From: Cryptomeria japonica
Lineage: Eukaryota; Streptophyta; Pinopsida; Cupressales; Cupressaceae
Length of the DNA stretch: 64,000 bases
Direction of reading: 5' to 3'
Assembly (NCBI RefSeq): GCF_030272615.1
Contig: NC_081413.1
Span: 143,754,476 to 143,818,475 of the forward strand
Below are positions 21,379 through 34,751 of the stretch, piece after piece. The notes under the pieces were generated by a model, which saw only the letters and a program-made list of their open reading frames with translations, had not been told where the DNA came from and ran no database searches. Numbering within the stretch: position 1 is the stretch's first letter; every line of letters begins with the position of its first letter. The translations under genes were made by a program, and so were the position numbers.

Positions 21379-21778
21379 TGTTGACGTGTCTAAAGTTGCG
21401 TTGCTACGACTCTATCCAGCGAACGCAGAATAGAATGTTCTTGTTGAGTATCCTATCCTCTCTTGTGTAAGGAATCCCTAATGCTGTTTTAGTTGATCAA
21501 AGGGGACAACCTCAAGGTTCCAAATGTAAGTTCTTGACTGCGGGATAACTCAACAGTCGATGTGTTTTGCTGGGAGCACAAGGGGACTTACGTTTCACAA
21601 CAAGCTGGTCAACATCTGATTCTCGAACTGGGAAATAAAAGAAAAAGAGAAGGGTTTAGGGATCCTAAGGACAGCGATAAGAATGACTAGTGTAGCGGGT
21701 AGACAAATTTCCATAGACAGATTCTTGTTTCGCCAGAGACACCCTCACAACTAGACAAGAACAGTGCAATCTCCAAGG

Positions 21779-24700
21779 TGTTGACATGGCTAAAGTCACA
21801 TCGTTGCAACTCTATCCAGCCAACGTAGAATAGAATGATCTCGCCGAGTATCCTATCCTCTCTTGTATAAGGAAGCCCTAATTCTGTTTTAGTTGATCAA
21901 TGGGGACAACCTCAAGGTTCCAAATGTCATTTCTTGACTGTAGGATAACTTAGTGATCGATGTGTTTTGCTGGGAGCACAAGGGGACTTACGTTTTGCAA
22001 CAAGCTGGTCAGTATCTGATTCTCTAACTGGGAAATAAAAGCAAAAGAGAAGGATTTAGGAAACCTAAAATTAATAAGGCTGGTATGCGGATAGACGGAT
22101 TCAACAAAACCAATCCCTGCTTGGCCAGAATGGCTCACAAACTCGCAGGAATGGTGCAATCTTCAAAGGGACTTGGAAGATTTTAAAACTGCAAATGCAT
22201 GGCTAAGCACCCAATTTTGGCGCAGCTCAGACGGACACCTGCAATTGAACTAAATGCAATTAAAGGCTCAAACTAACCATACACAAGAACATACAATCAG
22301 TATATCCTCATGGTACGAGCCTGAATCCATCAGATACCTGCACACCCAAAATAAAAAGATCCATCTAAAATGCTGAAAGAAACCATGCAAACAAAAAACA
22401 AAGACAATAAACACCCTTCTTCAATGTTCATATATTTGCTTCAGCTGCCATTACAACAATTTCTACAGCATCTCTATGCTACTGCTAAAATCTAACTTTC
22501 TACAAAACTTTAACCTATTCTAATTGAAATCTAACAACCTAGCTAGAGTCGAAGTATCTAACCCTTTACAAGAGAAAGGCCTCTGCCTTTTATAGATTTT
22601 ACAATTCAAACCGATGGGCAGGATTGACTGCATCCAAGGGTCCTGATTTATCCCACAAAATAAGGCTGCCCATACCCACTTAATTCTTAGTTATCCCTTC
22701 AACCACTATCTCAACTACCTATCACTGTTTGGTATTAATTCGGGTCTATCCGGTAGTTGACAATAACTGATCTGTGTCCCCTTGTTTTAAAATATATCTT
22801 CAACGGGGCCCACAGGCAACCTTACACTAAACAATTTCAGTTTTTAAAACTGCATTTCTAGAATTAAATCCAGCTGTGCATTTCTCGAGAATGCATACTT
22901 TGGTAGCATTCAGAGTGTTCTTTGGTCTTTAATCTCATTGATGGATTTCAACTCTGTGGTTCCGGTAGTGGCGCGCATCCCAATGCTTGGTTCCAATCTC
23001 GCGCTCCTGCATCCTCTTCTCCAGATTCCAGCACCTGGCTTTGGTCGCGATCCTTCTTCGATTTGCATTTCAGGCTTTCTCCTGGTTCTTTCCGATGACG
23101 TCTTGCAAACAATCAATTTTAACCCGCACTAATCATTTGAAAAATTAAATTAATTTGACAAATACTAAATCTTATTTAACGTCTGGCTTTGTACTCAATG
23201 GAGTTCGGGATTGAGCAACTCTTTGTGAGATGTATCTTTTAAATGTTTCTCTTCAAACGGGAACTCCGATCCCTCGTCTTGATTCGCTCTTAGACGAGAT
23301 TCAGGCCTTCTACATGTTTTGAACGATTTTGGCTTTCCATTTTAATGCCATCCTTGTGATATTTCGTGTGATTTTACCTTTTTAATCACCTAAGTCCTGG
23401 AATTTCGAGCATAATGGGGGTTTTGAGAGATTTACTTTTTAGGTTATAACCCCCCTTCTGACAATTTCGGGTTCGACAGGTGAAATGTAAGGTTTATTTA
23501 AAATCACAATGTTTGTTCATTGCTAATTTCATGTTATTTGGCCAAAGTGTGCGATCTTATTAAGAGACCTTTCATTTACAAACTTTGGGCTAAATGCTTC
23601 CTTCGAACCTAGCCTAAATTTGGTGTTTCATTAAAAATGCAAACTTTGTGCCCTTTGCAAACCGTGGGAAAAAGACTAATCTTGGGAGACTTGTTTGAAA
23701 TTTCGAGCTACCAAGTGAAAATATACGATTCCACTTTAAGCTTGACTCTTCGTTGTTTTCGGCATTTTACGATGAAATGCAAACTTGTTTGTATTATCAA
23801 TTTCGGCCTGAAAACCGATTTTACAAATTTAAGTCATTGCAATATCAATTTCGGGCCAAAAGCACATTTTGAGCGATTTTGATATTAACGTCTTTTCCTT
23901 TGACATAAATCGTTATTTGGCGAATTTTGAAGACCACCTTTCACTTTGACCTGAAAGTAACTTTCGCGAACTTGAACTCATCAAGTCCTCTGGGCCAAAT
24001 ATGTATATTGTGCGATTTTTAACTATCTATTAACTTTTCGGCTTGAATGCTATTTTCGTGAGCTTTGGACGTTTTCACTTTTTCGGCTTACTAGTTGATT
24101 GCGCGACTTCGCGTCTCTTTCCCTCATTTCAGCTCTAGAGCCCAAATTGCATGTTTTAAGCTCTTGACTTGAGGCTTATTGAGCACAACAAAGTCTCCTT
24201 TATAGTATTTTCGGCCAAATGATCCCTTTTGTGCGAGTTGGTTCTCATTTTTGGGTTAAGAAGTCATTCTGTGTGATTTCCACTTCACGACTTCGGAGTT
24301 TTTCGGCTTCTAACACTACTTTGTGCGAATTTGAACTCGTCATTTTTGGTTCTATGGGAGATTTTGGGCAACTTTAGTTTCGCTTCCCATTTCTGCGACT
24401 TCGGGTAAAAGACGACTTTTGGCACGATTTTGGAGTTTCAATTTTTCGGCTTGACAGTAACCTTTCTAAGCTTTCCTCCCTTTTGAGCCTTTTCGGCCTC
24501 AATGGATTTATTTTGACCTTTGTTAGCTCAAATGGAAATTGTGCACGAATTTTGGAGTTTTTAGTTTCTTCGGCATGTTTACCTGTTTGGCACATTTTCA
24601 TTCTGTTTTCTCAATTTTGGCTAAGAAGCCGATTTTGCAAATTTAATTGATGTCGAATTTGTCTTTGCCACTTTTGACTATTTTGGAGGAAATTCGCGAT

Positions 24701-25000
24701 TTAGACTTAGCTATAGGGACCATTTTGTGAGTTTTGACGTTTAATCTTTCGCGAACATTATCTCCTACTTCGGCCTGGGAGACGATGTTGCATGTTTTAG
24801 CTTTCTCTTGACATTTTCAGCTTACATGCTTGAAGTGCGTGATCTTAGGCTCTTTGATCTTTCGGCTTATGAAGCCTATATGCGTGATTTGTCTCATTTA
24901 GGTTTAACGCCTTTCTTCATTCCTCTCCTAATACACGGGCAAACCAAACTAAAAAACGGGGGCCCCTGTCCAGGACGGGGATGGGTGTGCGAGCACAACA
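21779..25000 (-). mobile_element. Short gene-less unit with TSD CAAGG
   Basis: The unit is 3,222 bp, begins TGTTGACATGG and ends GAGCACAACA. CAAGG occurs at 21774-21778 and 25001-25005. The related sequence at 41261-41280 reads CTCCAAGGGATGAAGG without interruption, an empty site that proves the insertion and the 5-bp duplication. A minus-strand TATA CTATAAAAGG is at 22586-22595. The right two-thirds (23100-24900) is a run of short phrases such as TTTTCGGCTT and GTGCGATTT. It has no coding region and depends on other elements for movement. Confidence 0.9.
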
Positions 25001-27259
25001 CAAGGGATGATGGATTTTCAGACCGAAGACACTCATTTAGGCACCCAATTCCGGCACAGCCTAACACGAACACCTGCAGTTGAACTAAGCACAGTAAGGT
25101 TCAGACTAACCATGCACGATGGTCTACAATTAGCTAGCCACCAATGGTATGAACCAGAAATGCATCAAATACCCCCCACATTTTGTCATTAAAATCATTG
25201 AACTCTAAAATTAATTAGTTGAAGGAAACCATACAAACAAAAGAAAACAAAGACAACAAACACCATATTTCAATGTTCATAGGTTTGCTTCAGTTGCCAT
25301 TACAACAATTTCTACAGCATTTCTACTCTATTCCTAACTACTAAATTCTAATCTTCTACAAAAACTCTAACTATCTAACTGGAATCTAACCATCTAACTA
25401 CCTAAAAATCTAACCCTTTACAAAAGCAAGGCCTCTACCTTTTATAGATTTTACAATTCGAACTGGTGGCCAGGATTGACTGCATCCAAGGGCCTTGATC
25501 TGCCTTCTAGAAGCTGGCAGCCTTAACCCATGCCAACTCAATTCTCAGTTATCCACCCAACCACTATCCAACTACCTACCACTATTTGGCTTTAATTTAG
25601 TCAATTTGGCAGTTAGACATAATTGTCCACAACTGACCTATTTCCCCTTTGTTTCAAAATATCTTGAACGAGTCCCACAGGCAGTTCTTTTACAATAAAC
25701 AATTTCAATTTTTAGAAATTGAACTTCTGTAATTAAATCAACCAGTGTATCCTTCTGAGAATGCAAATTTTGAGCATTCTGTGTGTTCTTTCTCTTCAAT
25801 CTCGTTGATGGACTTCAACTTTGTGGTCCAGTGGCGTGCTCCCCCGTGCTTCGTCTTTATCTTTCTGAGGTGCGTTCTTCATTGGCAGCGCTTGGGGCTC
25901 TGATCACGATCAGGTCTTCACTTTACGTTTTAGGTCCACACCTTAGCCTCTCTCGACGTCACCGATCTACAAACAATGAATTCCACTTTAATAATCATTT
26001 TGAAAAATTAAATTAACAATCATATTAAATTCTATTTTGGTAATGTCGGGCCTCTGGTTGGTGAAGTGAAAGATGCTCAAATGCCTCCTCCCTAACAGTG
26101 AAATTCGACCATTAACTTTATATCTTTGCACTTATTTTGTGAACAAGGGGAGAAATTCAGCCTTGAGAGGCAATTTGCAAGTTTATTTCTAAAGCGCCTT
26201 CCTCGTATTTCACATTTCATCGATTCCCTAAAGGGCTTGGGTTTACTTCGGCAGATATGGAGACGATTTTGCTTTATAACATGGAGCTCGCAAACTTACT
26301 AAAAACCCCATATTTTCAAGTTTGGCCTCTTGGTCTTAATTGGTTTTCTCATGGTTAGAACACCCCTTTTGTTAATTTCGGGCTCTTGAGCCAAAATGAA
26401 AGATTTTAGTTATGTAAAAAAAAACTCCACTTGAATTTCGGCCATTTCACCCAAAATGTGAGATATCAATTCTGGAAACAAATGTCTTCTTTCCTTACAA
26501 AAAATCTGGTCACTTTGTATAAATGTGCGATTTTATTTTCTTCATTATTTTCAGACAAAAAGACCCTTTCGGAGTTTTCAGCCTAACTAGCTAAAGTGCA
26601 CGATTCGTCCTCTCTTGTTTCAGTTTTGGCTGACAAGGTCGTTTGGTGAATTTAGACGCTTTCTTTCCATTTTCAGCCTATAGGTCGAATTTGTGATTTG
26701 AACTCATTTATTTTCAGCTTTTTAGCTTGAAATGTGCGACTTAGGGCTCTAGGGGGTTTTCAACTTGTTAGAGGATATTGGGTGTGACTTGGTTTGTGCT
26801 TTTCGGCTTACAAGTCGATTTTGGGAGCTTTGGCTTGCACAACGTCGAACCTCTACTGGACGATATCGGGGTTTGGATGGTTTTGAAAGATGATTCCCTT
26901 TTGGCTTCAAACGCCCATCCTTCAAATTTTTAGCATTTTGTGCGATTTTGTTTTCCCTATCTGCACTGTGAAACCCGAAAAAAAGAATGCCGAGTTTATT
27001 TACTATGGGATTGCAGGGGCGATATGAAGGCATCCGAAAATGTCTCCCTCACTTCGCACTTAGCCTCAATGACCTTGCCCGACGCCCATGGGGAACTTTT
27101 CGGCCTTTTGAGGAGTTCTGAGAGAAATGGAAGGTGAACTTCGGGCATTCTGCAAATATTGTGCGATTTTACTTTCTTAAGTTTTTGGCCGAATGGGGAA
27201 GATGGCGTGACTTTGCATTCGTTAGAAACTTCGGCCCTTTGAACGAAAATGGGAGAACA

Positions 27260-27857
27260 TGTTAAGTATGTAGCCTCATTCGGATTAAAGCAAACAACAC
27301 ACACACACACATATATATATATACATATATACATGTATATCTAATTACCACATTATATACATTGATCACATTATAATAGTAATCGATTGCTAACGGTATT
27401 AAACCGAGGACTGTCGAAGCCAATGCTTATGCATGTAGTGACTGTCGAAGCCTAAACCCGAGCACTGCTAAAGCAATTAATGCATAACTAATGGTGACTC
27501 TTACGAAGAGTCATGTTCACGTAGAGGCATGACTTCTACGTGGCATATGCTAAAGCAATTAATGCATAACTAATGGTGACTCTTACGAAGAGTCATGTTC
27601 ACGCAGAGACATGACTCTACGTGGCATAAGCCACGTAGAAGTCATGCCTCTACGGGGACATGACTTCTCACATCTCTACATATACCCGATGTCGATGCTT
27701 GCTGGTGATTGACATCATTAACAGTGGAAATCTCGTGATCCAGTAAGCAGTCGATAACATTAATGATTAAAGAACAAAATTTATTCATATCAAAGATTAG
27801 GCAGTGATATAGTAAGCAGACTATTGTTTCTCTATCTCTGATCTATATTCCTTAACA
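27260..27857 (+). repeat. Copia 5' LTR with internal 80-bp duplication
   Basis: A segment starting TGCTAAAGCAATTAATGCA is present twice (27468 and 27549 areas), and once in the 3' LTR, which explains the roughly 106-bp length difference. It also holds a long hairpin, CATGACTCTACGTGGC against GCCACGTAGAAGTCATG (27610-27646), and a CA/TA microsatellite at 27296-27337. Confidence 0.85.
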
Positions 27858-27957
27858 TGGTATCAGAGAAGGCTGGTAGAGAAATAAATAAAAGATAGTG
27901 ACATTTTAAAATTAAAATTCAGACTTGCATTCAGAATCAAAAGAAGAACAAACAATC

Positions 27958-30900
27958 ATGGTGAACAGTGTTAGAGTGGAGGATAGACTCGAAGGTGCAT
28001 CCAACTTTGTCTCATGGAGAATCCGAATAATAGCAATTCTTCAAGAACTCGAAGTAGATGCATATTTAGAAGAAGATACAAAGATGCCCGAAGACGAACC
28101 AGAAAAAAACAACCTGGAAAAGACACAACAACAAAGCTAAGAAAATAATAATTGATGCTGTTAAAGATCACATTCTTCCAACCATATCAAAACTAACTAC
28201 AGCTTATGATATGTCACCTTAAAACAACAATTAATGCATATCTACATGAACAAAGGAGAAACAATCACATCCTATTTCATGAGGATTTCAGAGTTGAAAG
28301 ATCAATTGTCAACCATTGGGAATAATGTAGATGATATGGAGCTATCTCTAATAGCACTTAAGGGATTACCATCTATTCGGGAATCCTTTATTTAAGGCAT
28401 TAGTGCTCGACCGACACTACCAAAATTCGATCAACTCAAGAAGAATCTCGACTAATTACAAGAGGGATGGGTCCAAACAAAGAAGGAGAAATTCAAGCAC
28501 TAAATGCTAACTCAAGCAACAAAGGGAAGAAAAGGAACTTCAAACGGAACAGAGGAAATAATCACAAAAGCAAAGACTTCTCCAAGATTCAATGCTACAA
28601 GTGTGATAAATTTGGGCACACTCACAGGTTCTTCCCAGAAAGAAAGAAAGCTCAAGCTACCATAGCTGAAGTCAAGGAAGTGGAGAATCCTCTATTCTTC
28701 TTAGCCTTATCAAGCAAACTAAACTCAAACAAACATATGTGGATAATCGATAGTGGGGCGTCACGACACATAACCGGATTTAGAGATCAATTCGAAACCT
28801 TTAAAGGGCACTCAACTGAAGAAGTTACAATAGGAGACAATTCTACCTATCCAGTGAAAGGAATTGGGACCTGCTCAATTCAATTAAAAACAAGAGTTAC
28901 ATTACAATTAGAAGATGTTCTTTTTGTACCAGGTATCAAAAGGAATTTGGTCTGTATATCAGGACTAGCTGATCAAGGATATCATGTCACCTTCCATGAA
29001 GATAAAGTTCTACTCTGGCCTAAAAATTCTAACATAAAGAATGCTATTCCTATAGGATCTAGAGATGGTAGTTTATACAAACTATGTAATACTAAAAAAC
29101 AAGCACTAAATCATGAAGTATCCAATTCTAATGAAATTTGGCATAGAAGATTAGGACATCTTCGATTTAGTGGCCTACCTTCTATAGGGAAGATCATCAC
29201 AGGATTATCCAATCTAAAATCTAATCATGTTGGAACTTGTAAAGGATGTGCTCTAAGGAAAAACTCAAAAGGGTCTTTCCCATCAAGTGAACACAAATCA
29301 AAAGTTGTACTAGAACTTGTCCACACCGATTTGTGTGGTCCAATGTCATTATCATCACTGGGGATTTTTGTATTACGTGATATTTGTTGATGACTACTCT
29401 AGGAAAACTTGGATCCATTTCATAAAACTCAAAGAATCAAATGAAGTGTTATTAAAATTCAAAGAATTTAAAGCCTTAGTGGAAAATCAAACTGGGAAGA
29501 AAATAAAAACTCTAAGATTAGATAATGGGGGTGAATATATCTCTAAATTTTTTAAAGAATTCTGCATTTCTGTTGGGATTTTGAGGGAGTGTACAGTACT
29601 TTATAATCCTCAACAGAATGGAGTTGCAGAAAGGAAAAACAGAACCATCATCAAAGCCGCTAAAGCCATGATATATGATCAAAATCTACATATCTCATTT
29701 TGGGTTGAAGCATCAAATACAACTGTGTACATTCAAAACAGATGCCCTCATTCAATCCTAGAAAATATAACACCTGAAGAAGCCTTAACAAGGAATAAAC
29801 CAGATTTAAGCCATCTAAGAATCTTTGGTTGCCATGTGTATATTCATGTTCCTAAATAAAAGAGAACCAAACTAGAACCCTCCAAGAAGAAAGGCATATT
29901 TGTTGGCTACAGTGAAACCACTAAAGGATACGGAGTCTATATTCCAGGACGAAGATCTATTGAAATCAGTAGAGATGTCAAATTTGAAGAAGATGCTACT
30001 TATAAATTCTCTCTAAGTGCAGAAGATGATCAAACCACAGAATCAGATGAAAATCTTACAATTGAGAATCAAAGGGAGAATAGCATAGAAGATCATGAAC
30101 CTCAATCATCTAATTTTGAGAATGCTGAAAATCCTAACAAGAAAAGACCACTATGGGTAAGAAAGATGATTGAAGAAAACAATGTGGAACTAGATGAAAT
30201 CTTCAAACAGAATAAGAAAACAAGAAGTCAATCATGCTATGTTGCACTCGTGACCGAGCTTACAAAATCTAAACCATCAAATGTTGAAGAGGCTTTAACA
30301 TGTCAAGCTTGGAAAGATGCAATGATTGAGGAATATCAGTCTATCTTAAAAAATGATGTCTGGGACATTGTATCTAGACCAAAAGACAAATCAGTTGTCT
30401 CTTCAAAGTGGTTATTCAAAATCAAATATGCACCAGATGGTAGTATTGAAAAACACAAAGCCAGATTCATTGCCAGGGGGTTTTCTCAAAAGGCTGGAAT
30501 TGACTACGAAGAGACATTTGCTCCAGTTCCTTGATATACTTTTGTAAGAACCATTATTGCCATTGCAGCATCTAAAGGGTGAAAGGTACATCAAATGGAC
30601 GTAAAGACCGCATTTTTGAATGGTGTAATTGAGGAAGAAGTATATATAGAACAACCTGAAGGCTTTGCAACACACAATAGAAATCTCTATGTGTGCAGAC
30701 TAAGAAAAGCCCTCTACGGCATTAAGCAAGTTCCCAGGGCATGGTACAAAAGAATAGATAGTTATCTCTCCAAGCTAGGATATTCCAAAAATGAAGTAGA
30801 TTCTAACATATACTTCAAAATATTCAATGGTGACATGTTAATACTTGTTCTCTATGTTGATGACTTGTTGATAACAGGAGAAGATCATCTCATTGCAAAA

Positions 30901-31790
30901 TGCAAACAAGATCTTGTGGCTGAATTCGATATGAAGGATCTAGGTCTACTACACTATTTTTTGAGTCTAGAAGTATGGCAAAAAGAGAATTATATTTTCC
31001 TAAATCAAGGAAAATACACCACTGATATCCTGACCAAATTTGGTATGATAGATAGTAAACCTCTATCTATTCCAATGGAAACAAATCTGCATAAACTCAA
31101 AAGTGAAGCATTAGATTCAGAATCTACAGATCCTACATACTATAGACAAATTCTTGGATCCCTTATCTACCTGGTAAACACTCGCCCTGATATTTGTTAT
31201 GCTACTAATGTGTTAAGTCAATTCATGTGCGAACCCAAAAAAATTCACCTAAAGGCTGCTAAGCATATTCTAAGATACTTGCGTGGTACTATTGGACTTG
31301 GCCTGAAGTATAAAAATGTTGAGATACAACTCCAAGGGTACTCTGATTCCGACTGAGCAGGCAGTTCCATTGATCGTAAAAGTACAACGGGGTGTTGTTT
31401 TAGCCTTGGATCGGCTATGATATCCTGGTTTAGCAAAAAACAGTCAGCAGTTGCCCAGAGTTCCACTGAAGCCAAATATATGGCTGCCTCCATGGGAGCT
31501 CGTGAAGCAGTGTGGTTAAGGAAATTGCTAGTTGGACTATTTGGGAAGCCCCTGAACCCCATTGTGATTCACTGTGATAATCAAAGCTGCATCAAACTTT
31601 CTATAAATCCACTTTTTCACGATCGATCCAAGCATATAGAAATCCCTTACCATTACATATGAGATATGGTGGAAAGAGATGTTATCAAATTGACCTACAT
31701 TAGCACTGAAGAGCAAAGTGCCCACATATTCACCAAACCTCTTGCAAAGTTGAAAGTGGAGTACTTTAGAGGTAAACTTGGTATGACTAA
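27958..31790 (+). pseudogene. Copia gag-pol polyprotein, many stops
   Basis: Start Met at 27958 (MVNSVRVEDRLEG) and NFVSWRIRI are typical of copia gag. The zinc knuckle CYKCDKFGHTHRFFP has lost its last cysteine to Phe. Protease has IDSGASRH (near 28750). Integrase shows HRRLGH...CKGC and LRLDNGGEY, reverse transcriptase LYVDDLLITG (near 30860), and RNase H STEAKYMA and HCDNQSCIKL. Breaks include a frameshift near 28130 and stops near 28394, 28454, 29388, 29857, 30532 and 31354. Several are the CAA-to-TAA or TGG-to-TGA type expected from cytosine deamination. It cannot move by itself. Confidence 0.95.
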
Positions 31791-32334
31791 ATTATAATTG
31801 AAATTGAGTCGTAATCATATGTAATTTGATATCTTCATGAATATCTTGTATGCAATATTGCATGTATGTGTTATGTCATGTAAGGTGACGATCTTCCATG
31901 AGATGTATGTGTTAGATCACTATTGTAAGGTGATGACCTCCACAATAGCTTGATCTATTATCAAGATTGACTACATTAAGTTGCTGTCCCGGAATATGCC
32001 GGAAATCTTGATACTAAATTGTTATGTTGAGTTAGTGATTTGTTGTCATTAAGTGTTGTTCCGAAATGTGTCGGAAATTATGATAACAATCATATCATGA
32101 TTGACTACATTAATTGCTGTCCCGGAATGTGCCGGATATCATGATACTAAAATTATTGCATCTGTGATAATGACAATTTTACAGTTATCACTAGGATCAA
32201 GGATGTTATCTGATAAGACTTCATGTAGTTGTTGTCCCAGAGTGCTGGATATCAGATAATTCATCTCTCTCTAAGATACAAAGAATTTCACTAGTAAACA
32301 TTACTGATTGAATGTATATGATCATGCCAAGTGA

Positions 32335-32370
<36 letters not shown>

Positions 32371-32412
32371 TGTTCCTTAAACTTAATTCAATCCTCTTTT
32401 GCTAAGAGGGAG

Positions 32413-32904
32413 TGTTAAGTATGTAGCCTCATTCGGATTAAAGCAAACAACATATATATATATATATATATAATTACCACATTATATACATTGATCACAT
32501 TATAATAGTAATCGACTGCTAACGGTATTAAACCGAGGACTGTCGAAGTCAATGCTTATGCATGTGGTGACTGTCAAAGTCTAAACCCGAGCACCACTAA
32601 AGCAATTAATGCATAACTAATGGTGACTCTTACGAAGAGTCATGTTCACGTCGAGACATGACTCTACGTGGCATAAGACACCTAGAAGTCATGCCTCTAC
32701 GGGGACATGACATCTCACATCTCTACATATACTTGACGTCGATGCTTGCTGGTGATTGACATCAATAACAGTGGAAATCTCGTGATCCAATAAGCAGTCG
32801 ATAACATTAATGATTAAAGAACAAAATTTATTCATATCAAAGATTAGGCAGTGATACAGTAAGCAGACTATCGTTTCTCTATCTTTGATCTATATTCCTT
32901 AACA
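32413..32904 (+). repeat. Copia 3' LTR
   Basis: It starts TGTTAAGTATGTAGCC right after the polypurine tract and ends CCTTAACA. It matches the 5' LTR apart from the missing 80-bp repeat and scattered changes. A (TA)n run stands at 32450-32471, and TA/TG microsatellite tracts lie just before it at 32335-32370. Confidence 0.9.
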
Positions 32905-33412
32905 GAACACTCACCTAATTCGGGGTTTTCAATTAAAAATTGCGATTTTTGCTTTTGGGCCCACTGGGCCATTTTGTTTTAATGATTTCGAGTTAGATAG
33001 GAACTTTGAAAGCTAACTTTGGGTTCTCATTTTGGCCTGCTAGGCCGATTTTAGCTTTTGATGACTTTGCACTTTGGGTAAAAAGGCCAGTTTTGAATTT
33101 TTGTTTCAAATTTCGGCCCAAAAGGCTGATTTTTGAGACCTTTTCTTCTCTTCGACCCTTTATGCCGATTTAAGAGTTTTTGACCTTTGAATTTTGGTAT
33201 TAAAAGTCGGTTGGAGAGTTTCGTTTGATATTTTTGGCTTTTAGGCCAATTTTGGATGAAATTCATGATTTTGGCTTCTGTGGAACTCGGGGTTGATGGG
33301 GCTTTCGCACGATTTAACTAAGTTCGACGTTTTTCTTCTCCTTCTACCAAGGGCAAGAAAAATGGGGGTCCCTGTTAAAAGGACGGGGATGTGGTGTGTA
33401 TAACGCACAACA

Positions 33413-33813
33413 AATGGCGACTCGATTAGGAAATGTTCCTGAACATTTCAAGGATGACTATTCGGATCGAACCCCAGAATCTCTAGTATGTAACCCCACA
33501 GAACAACCCAAATGACAAAAGACGGATTCAAGGTAAAAATGAGGTCACAAACTGTATCAAGTCACCAACCTTGAAAATCAAGTGTGTGTTGTGGAGTTCA
33601 TTCCAGCTTAAAGAGAGTTGAAACATCATTGTTCAATCAAGGCAAGCTACCTTGCGGATTCATACCCCAAAAGCAACCTGGATAGAGCCCTGCTGCTAGC
33701 GAGCGTCTATAGCCCTAACGGAGTTATCGCTTGTAAGCTCACATAGATTGCTTTGTTTCCTGTAGATTTATAATTTTTTTGTTTTTTGATACCGACAGAG
33801 ATGTTTGCATTCC
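33413..33813. other. Internal sequence next to the unit 21379-33412
   Basis: No coding region. It begins AATGGCGACTCGATT; TGGCGACTC resembles the tRNA-Arg primer-binding site of Ogre/Tat elements on the plus strand. That conflicts with the minus-strand orientation suggested by TATA boxes and by the site at 40836-40852, and only nine bases match, so it is noted without a firm call. Confidence 0.35.
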
Positions 33814-34733
33814 TATTGATGTGTTTTTTCATGCACATGCGAACATAGAATAAAATACCAAAGATCTTATCCTCTCTTGAACAAAGTTTCCCCGAATGTT
33901 GAAGATTTCACCTAAGGATCAATCGAGGCAACTCCAAGGTTCTTATATGTAGGTTCTCTACTTGTGGATAAGCTCTTGCGGTATGATGTGATTTTTTGGA
34001 ATCACAAGGGGACTTACGTTTGATGACCTGAACGTTTGATTTGTTGGAATCACAAGTCCTATCTACTAACTGGGAGATAAAGAAATATCAAAAGATGAAA
34101 GGCTTAGAAAGTCTAATCTAGAATGTAAGAAGATGGATGAATGACTAGGTGGAGTCCTACTGGGCTGAGTCTCACCATCAGATTGAACAACCCGACACCA
34201 ACTCAGTGTGATCTTCTAAGGGATACTTCAAATAGATTCAAATCATACACCATCAAACACTGATCACCATTCAAGATAATGCATGAACAATAGACGTGTA
34301 AGGACTTGAAATTAAGTTCATTCTATGCCAGTTGACCACGCAAGGCGCACTTACAGTTAGCAAGAGGCTGGTGGTTTGGACTAGGCGGATTCCACACAAG
34401 TGCATTCAACAATTTTCTCCATTCAATCTAATTATTTACCATCTAATACGAAGATTGAACAAGAGACCATGCATATTGCAAAGAAACGACACATTTCACC
34501 ATGATTTCAATGAAAATGGGGTTTATTTACAATCAAGGGCAACAATTTCTTGCCTTGTCCTCCTAATCTACTCTAATTGCTATTCTATCTGCTGACTATT
34601 CACTAACTCTCTTTTAGCTAATTCCTAACTATTAACCCTTTACAAATGAAGAGCCAGAGCTTTATATAGAGAGCCCTTTACAATTCAATGGCTCTGATCA
34701 ATCTACAATCAACGACTAGGATTACAAGATGGA

Positions 34734-34751
34734 AAACCCTAATTAGGGTTT
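34734..34751 (-). promoter_or_regulatory. Double telo-box palindrome of the medium unit
   Basis: Identical 18 bases to those in the long copies, 65 bp upstream of the TATA box on the minus strand. Confidence 0.65.

Larger units (their letters stand above)
27260..32904 (+). mobile_element. Ty1/copia retrotransposon, complete but degenerate
   Basis: The element is 5,645 bp with TSD GAACA at 27255-27259 and 32905-32909. The 5' LTR is 27260-27857 (598 bp) and the 3' LTR 32413-32904 (492 bp); both start TGTTAAGTATG and end CCTTAACA. The primer-binding site TGGTATCAGAGAAGG follows at 27858 and the polypurine tract TGCTAAGAGGGAG precedes the 3' LTR. Gag, protease, integrase, reverse transcriptase and RNase H are all present in order but broken. 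It inserted into the unit 21379-33412. Confidence 0.95.
21379..33412 (-). mobile_element. Unit of the TGTTG...CAACA family with two nested insertions (probable 3' LTR)
   Basis: Left end TGTTGACGTGTC, right end GCACAACA. Without the nested unit (21779-25000) and copia element (27260-32904) it is about 3.16 kb, like the nested unit itself. It has a minus-strand TATA (25438-25447), no gene, and a long stretch of TTTCGGCC-type short hairpins (25990-27259 and 32910-33350). Left flank AAGCC and right flank AATGG do not match. The missing TSD is explained if this is one of two LTRs of a larger element whose other LTR starts at 40857: the first 500 bases of both are roughly 94% alike by eye. Confidence 0.7.

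Noticed and set aside
23100-24900. Short plus- and minus-strand ORFs as genes
   Set aside because: They cover repetitive TTTCGGC-type sequence, are not kept in the related unit and show no known motifs.
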